7,476 nucleotides of DNA. Source: Pseudomonadota bacterium. Its GTDB lineage: Bacteria; Pseudomonadota; Alphaproteobacteria; Rhizobiales; Hyphomicrobiaceae. Below the pieces are notes generated by a model that made no database searches, was not told the DNA's origin, and saw nothing but the letters and a program-made list of their open reading frames with translations. The stretch lies in contig JAEZBU010000094.1 in the NCBI GenBank assembly GCA_023426855.1, positions 1 to 7,476 on the forward strand. The letters are read 5' to 3'. A program made the position numbers and the translations under genes. Of the stretch, positions 1 through 7,476 are shown piece after piece. Position 1 is the stretch's first letter. Every line of letters begins with the position of its first letter.

Positions 1-3125
<3,125 letters not shown>

Positions 3126-3161
3126 GCGGTATCGCGGGCTCTACAAGCTAGATTGTGCTTG

Positions 3162-3187
3162 GAATGGCCGCCTTCGGGCGGCCATTC
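3162..3187 (+). terminator. Hairpin terminator candidate after rpoC
   Basis: A perfect 11-bp inverted repeat (GAATGGCCGCC at 3162-3172, GGCGGCCATTC at 3177-3187) closes on a TTCG tetraloop 36 bases after the rpoC stop. The stem is strong and well placed to end rpoBC transcription before the rpsL promoter. Only a poor pyrimidine run (TCTCGTC) follows instead of a T-tract. It may therefore act as a weak intrinsic terminator or mainly as a 3'-end stabiliser. Confidence 0.75.
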
Positions 3188-3263
3188 TCGTCAAAGCAGC
3201 CATGTGCGACAGTTGTGCGGTGCGATTGCCGCAATAAATCCAACAGATCGCGGCCAAATGCTG

Positions 3264-3292
3264 TTGACCTATCAGAAGTGCATGTATATGGT
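3264..3292 (+). promoter_or_regulatory. Probable sigma70-type promoter of the str operon
   Basis: TTGACC (3264-3269, five of six matches to TTGACA) lies 17 bp before TATGGT (3287-3292, four of six matches to TATAAT). An overlapping alternative -10, TATATG at 3285-3290, would give a 15-bp spacer. The start point would fall near 3299-3301. The bases between the -10 and that start are GC-rich (CCGCGC), a discriminator type associated with growth-rate and ppGpp control of ribosomal promoters. The site is the best promoter match in the rpoC-rpsL gap and lies downstream of the rpoC hairpin. The -35/-10 match is seen; the regulation is inferred. Confidence 0.6.
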
Positions 3293-3299
3293 CCGCGCA

Positions 3300-3536
3300 C
3301 TCTCACGGTAGGTGGTAGGCCAACACGACGGCTTTGATCCTTTGGATCGAACGCAGGCCTAAACACTGCCGTTGCAAAGCAGAGAACAGATTCGGTCCAT
3401 GATCTGCATGCCGCAGGGCGCGTAGATCCTCTGGTTTCGTCGCGCCAGCCACTCCCAATTGAAGGGGCGGCCGGTGCGGCTTGGCGCTTCCGGGGTTTTG
3501 GCCTCGGATGGGACGTGTTGAGAACGGAAGAGGCGG
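3300..3536 (+). other. Long 5' leader of rpsL, no gene seen
   Basis: About 237 nt separate the predicted transcription start from rpsL, and I find no supported gene in them. Small hairpins can be drawn: TTGATCC/GGATCGA (3334-3350, TTT loop, one G-U pair), CAGAT/ATCTG (3387-3406) and TCCGGGG/CCTCGGA (3489-3508, TTTTGG loop, one G-U pair). The last ends 28 nt before the rpsL start and is the strongest. The leader ends in a purine-rich ribosome-binding stretch, GGAAGAGG at 3526-3533. None of the structures is a recognisable riboswitch. Whether the leader is regulatory depends on the promoter call above. Confidence 0.4.
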
Positions 3537-3908
3537 ATGCCGACTATACAGCAGCTGATCCGGAAGCCGCGGCAGCAGAGAGTCTATCGCGAGAAGTCTC
3601 GCCATATGGACGCTTGCCCGCAGAAGCGGGGTGTCTGCACGCGCGTCTATACGACGACGCCGAAGAAGCCGAACTCGGCCCTTCGTAAGGTGGCTAAGAT
3701 CCGCCTGACCAATGGTCACGAGGTCATCGGCTATATTCCTGGCGAAGGCCATAACCTGCAGGAGCACTCGGTTGTGCTGATCCGCGGCGGCCGCGTGAAG
3801 GACCTTCCCGGTGTGCGCTATCATATCGTCCGCGGTGTGCTTGACACGCAGGGCGTGGCTGATCGCCGTCAGCGCCGGTCGAAGTACGGAGCGAAGCGCC
3901 CGAAGTAA
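3537..3908 (+). CDS. rpsL: 30S ribosomal protein S12
   Basis: S12 sits at the interface side of the 30S decoding centre and affects translational accuracy. The 123 residues align over the whole usual bacterial length (E. coli 124). The core TTTPKKPNSALRK and the segment GRVKDLPGVRYH are intact. Lys43 and Lys88 (counting Met), the sites of classic streptomycin-resistance changes, are both wild type, so nothing here predicts resistance. Asp89, the residue RimO methylthiolates in E. coli, is present. Residues 13-26 (QQRVYREKSRHMDA) are the variable part and differ from E. coli; CPQKRGVCTRVYT follows normally. The ATG at 3537 gives the standard MPTIQQL start, behind GGAAGAGG. It is the first gene of the str operon, 411 nt after rpoC. 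Confidence 0.98.
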   Translation: MPTIQQLIRKPRQQRVYREKSRHMDACPQKRGVCTRVYTTTPKKPNSALRKVAKIRLTNGHEVIGYIPGEGHNLQEHSVVLIRGGRVKDLPGVRYHIVRGVLDTQGVADRRQRRSKYGAKRPK

Positions 3909-3925
3909 GCGGGCGCTTTGTATTT
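3891..3925 (+). promoter_or_regulatory. Hairpin spanning the rpsL stop codon, attenuator-like
   Basis: AAGCGCCCG (3894-3902) pairs perfectly with CGGGCGCTT (3910-3918), 9 bp. It can be lengthened to 12 bp by G-U, C-G and G-U pairs out to 3891 and 3921. The 7-nt loop AAGTAAG holds the last Lys codon and the TAA stop of rpsL. A T-rich stretch (TTTGTATTT) overlaps and follows the right arm. The shape resembles an intrinsic terminator, but rpsG, fusA and tuf lie downstream, so partial termination, RNA processing or mRNA protection is more likely than full termination. Confidence 0.5.
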
Positions 3926-4024
3926 GGCGCCAGGCGCGGTTGCCCCATGGGGCTTCGCTTTGGTGCTTTGGGTTAGGTTGCTCGCCCTGGTGGGCGATTG
4001 TTAGCGAAGACAGGAACGAGACGC
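3909..4024 (+). promoter_or_regulatory. Structured rpsL-rpsG intercistronic region
   Basis: This 116-nt spacer is the longest inside the operon. Besides the right arm of the stop-codon hairpin it carries a 12-base palindrome GCCCCATGGGGC (3942-3953) and a 6-bp hairpin TCGCCC/GGGCGA with a TGGT loop (3982-3997) followed by TTGTT. In E. coli the corresponding spacer is where S7 binds and represses translation of its own operon. That role here is an inference from position and foldability; I did not recognise the E. coli S7 site itself. Confidence 0.35.
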
Positions 4025-4495
4025 ATGTCCCGCCGTCACAGTGCAGAGAAGCGTGAGATCAACCCGGATCCGAAGTTCGGGGATCTGGTGATCACGAAGT
4101 TCATGAATGCAGTGATGAACGAAGGCAAGAAGTCGGTCGCCGAGCGGATCGTTTACGGTGCGCTGGAGCGGATGGAAAGTCGCGCCAAGCAGGATCCGGT
4201 GCAGCTGTTCCGCCAGGCGCTGGATAATGTCATGCCGGCTGTTGAGGTTCGCTCGCGTCGTGTTGGCGGCGCTACGTACCAGGTGCCGGTTGAGGTTCGC
4301 AACGAGCGTCGTCAGGCGCTGGCTATTCGCTGGATCATCACGGCGGCGCGCGCTCGTAACGAAAACACGATGGTTGACCGTCTGTCGGCAGAATTGCTCG
4401 ACGCGGCCAACAACCGCGGGACTGCGGTGAAGAAGCGGGAAGATACGCACAAGATGGCGGAGGCGAACCGCGCCTTCTCGCACTACCGCTGGTGA
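4025..4495 (+). CDS. rpsG: 30S ribosomal protein S7
   Basis: S7 is a primary 16S rRNA-binding protein that nucleates assembly of the 30S head and lines the E-site/mRNA exit. At 156 residues it has the common bacterial length. Conserved features include the start MSRRHSAEKREI, VRSRRVGGATYQVPVEV in the middle (the beta-hairpin region), the helix RRQALAIRWII and the end NRAFSHYRW. A longer reading from TTG at 3998 would add nine residues (LAKTGTRR before the Met). I chose ATG 4025 because it gives the family N-terminus and sits 9 nt after AGGA at 4012-4015. It lies between rpsL and fusA in the usual str order. Confidence 0.98.
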   Translation: MSRRHSAEKREINPDPKFGDLVITKFMNAVMNEGKKSVAERIVYGALERMESRAKQDPVQLFRQALDNVMPAVEVRSRRVGGATYQVPVEVRNERRQALAIRWIITAARARNENTMVDRLSAELLDAANNRGTAVKKREDTHKMAEANRAFSHYRW

Positions 4496-4516
4496 CGCAA
4501 ATTCGGAGGCTGAGCC

Positions 4517-6592
<2,076 letters not shown>

Positions 6593-6680
6593 ACTGGAAT
6601 TGAACACGCTCCGGCTGGTCGCAGGATCGAGCCGCCGGGGTAATCGAGACATTGGATTGAGACTTTAAGGAGAGCCACCG
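6593..6680 (+). other. fusA-tuf spacer with tuf ribosome-binding site
   Basis: This 88-nt spacer carries AAGGAG at 6667-6672, 8 nt before the tuf ATG, a near-ideal Shine-Dalgarno site that fixes the tuf start. CGGCT (6612-6616) and AGCCG (6630-6634) can form a weak 5-bp stem with a 13-nt loop. TTGAAC at 6600 resembles a -35 box but has no matching -10 at 16-18 bp, so I do not call a promoter. No terminator is visible, which fits cotranscription of tuf with fusA. Confidence 0.6.
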
Positions 6681-7476
6681 ATGGCCAAGCAGAAGTTTGA
6701 GCGGACGAAGCCGCACTGCAACGTTGTAACGATCGGTCACGTTGACCACGGGAAGACGACGTTGACGGCAGCGCTGACGAAGGTTTCAGCTGACAAGGGT
6801 TGGACGGCGACCGCGGTTGCTTACGACGAAGTTGCGAAGGCTTCTGAGAGCCAGGGTCGTCGCGACCCGACGAAGATCCTGACGATCGCGACGAGCCACG
6901 TCGAGTACGCGACGCCGAACCGTCACTATGCGCACGTGGACTGCCCTGGCCACGCGGACTACGTGAAGAACATGATCACGGGTGCTGCGCAGATGGACGG
7001 CGCGATCCTTGTTGTTTCGGCTGTCGACGGCCCGATGCCACAGACGCGCGAGCACATCCTGCTGGCACGCCAGGTTGGCGTTCCCTACGTTGTCGTGTTC
7101 CTGAACAAGTGCGACGTTGTTGACGACGCTGAGCTTCTCGACCTGGTCGAGCTTGAGGTTCGCGAGCTTCTGTCGAAGTACCAGTTCCCTGGCGATGACC
7201 TGCCGGTTGTTCGCGGCGCTGCGATCCAGGCTCTGAACGGCGAGCACGGCCCGCTGGCTGACGAGGCGATCCTGAAGCTTTACGAGGCTCTGGACACCTA
7301 CATCCCGCTTCCGGACCGTCCGAAGGATCAGCCGTTCCTGATGCCGATTGAAGACGTGTTCTCGATCTCTGGCCGCGGCACGGTTGTGACGGGTCGTATC
7401 GAGCGCGGCCTGGTGAAGGTTGGCGAGGAAGTCGAGATCGTCGGTCTGCGTGACACGCAGAAGTGCATCGTGACGG
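6681..7476 (+). CDS. tuf: Elongation factor Tu, divergent switch I (3' end outside window)
   Basis: EF-Tu carries aminoacyl-tRNA to the ribosomal A site as a GTP complex. The window holds 265 residues, about two thirds of a protein of roughly 400: the G domain and the start of domain 2. Clear signatures are P-loop GHVDHGKT (19-26), DCPGH (87-91) with catalytic His91, NKCD (142-145) and the domain 2 segment SISGRGTVVTGRIERG (228-243). Switch I is unusual: after YDE the chain reads VAKASESQGRRDPTKILTIATSH, where most EF-Tus have a shorter stretch ending in ARGITI. This makes the region about five residues longer, and one more extra residue lies upstream. Thr68 can still align with the Mg-coordinating threonine. 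Val16 replaces the usual Gly of NVGTIGH, and GAA (179-181) replaces GSA. Thr codons are nearly all ACG and Val codons mostly GTT. The frame is intact, the SD site is strong and it sits in the normal str position. A second tuf elsewhere in the genome is possible; this window cannot tell. Confidence 0.95.
   Translation, partial: MAKQKFERTKPHCNVVTIGHVDHGKTTLTAALTKVSADKGWTATAVAYDEVAKASESQGRRDPTKILTIATSHVEYATPNRHYAHVDCPGHADYVKNMITGAAQMDGAILVVSAVDGPMPQTREHILLARQVGVPYVVVFLNKCDVVDDAELLDLVELEVRELLSKYQFPGDDLPVVRGAAIQALNGEHGPLADEAILKLYEALDTYIPLPDRPKDQPFLMPIEDVFSISGRGTVVTGRIERGLVKVGEEVEIVGLRDTQKCIVT

Noticed and set aside
3399..3425. Eight-codon upstream ORF in the rpsL leader (ATG ATC TGC ATG ... TAG)
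   Set aside because: There is no Shine-Dalgarno sequence before it, and no run of regulatory codons that would suggest a leader peptide. An ORF this short is expected by chance.
3508..3558. Sixteen-codon ORF overlapping the rpsL start in another frame
   Set aside because: It lacks a ribosome-binding site and its start lies at the edge of a hairpin. Translational coupling is conceivable but nothing supports it.
3303..3824. Minus-strand 173-codon frame over the rpsL leader and rpsL
   Set aside because: Half of it mirrors rpsL, the product has no recognisable motif, and its start would lie inside rpsL without a supporting site.
3998..4024. TTG start extending S7 by nine residues
   Set aside because: The extension is not part of the S7 family N-terminus. 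ATG 4025 gives the standard MSRRH start and has AGGA at a suitable distance.
6600..6628. Possible tuf promoter with TTGAAC as -35
   Set aside because: At 17 bp the -10 position reads AGGATC, a poor match to TATAAT, and no better hexamer lies at 16 or 18 bp.
6843..6885. A frameshift pair in tuf as the cause of the odd switch I
   Set aside because: The codons through this stretch keep the gene's own style (GGT, CGT, CGC, ACG, AAG, ATC). The sequence returns to TIATSHVEY in frame, and the length change is a whole number of codons.

Overview
The window holds a conserved bacterial transcription/translation block, all on the + strand: the 3' three quarters of rpoC (RNA polymerase beta'), then the str operon rpsL (S12), rpsG (S7), fusA (EF-G) and the 5' two thirds of a tuf gene (EF-Tu). 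The window edges cut both rpoC and tuf. The gene order, GC-rich coding sequence, 156-residue S7, S12 beginning MPTIQQLIRKPR and beta' ending in a short Arg-rich/acidic tail all point to an alphaproteobacterium. I cannot fix the order or genus by eye.

Layout: rpoC ends at 3125 and is followed by a perfect 11-bp GC-rich hairpin (3162-3187) that probably closes the rpoBC unit. A sigma70-type promoter (TTGACC at 3264, TATGGT at 3287, 17-bp spacer, GC-rich discriminator) then starts a leader of about 240 nt without a gene, which contains a few small hairpins. rpsL (3537-3908) follows. Its stop codon lies in the loop of a strong hairpin, and a structured 116-nt spacer leads to rpsG (4025-4495). fusA (4517-6592) starts 21 nt after rpsG behind a perfect GGAGG. 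tuf starts at 6681 after an 88-nt spacer with an AAGGAG site. I see no convincing separate promoter for rpsG, fusA or tuf, so they are probably co-transcribed with rpsL.

Functionally, beta' supplies part of the RNA polymerase active centre. S12 and S7 are 30S proteins of the decoding centre and the mRNA/tRNA exit region. EF-Tu delivers aminoacyl-tRNA and EF-G drives translocation. Four of the five proteins look ordinary. The exception is EF-Tu: its GTPase effector loop (switch I) is about five residues longer than usual, the near-invariant Arg-Gly before the switch I threonine is replaced by Ile-Leu, and two other normally conserved G-domain positions are changed. The frame is intact and the rest of the protein is well conserved, so this looks like a real divergent EF-Tu, possibly acquired by transfer. 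It is the main item worth a second look. I found no mobile element, CRISPR array, tRNA, rRNA or new multi-gene system.
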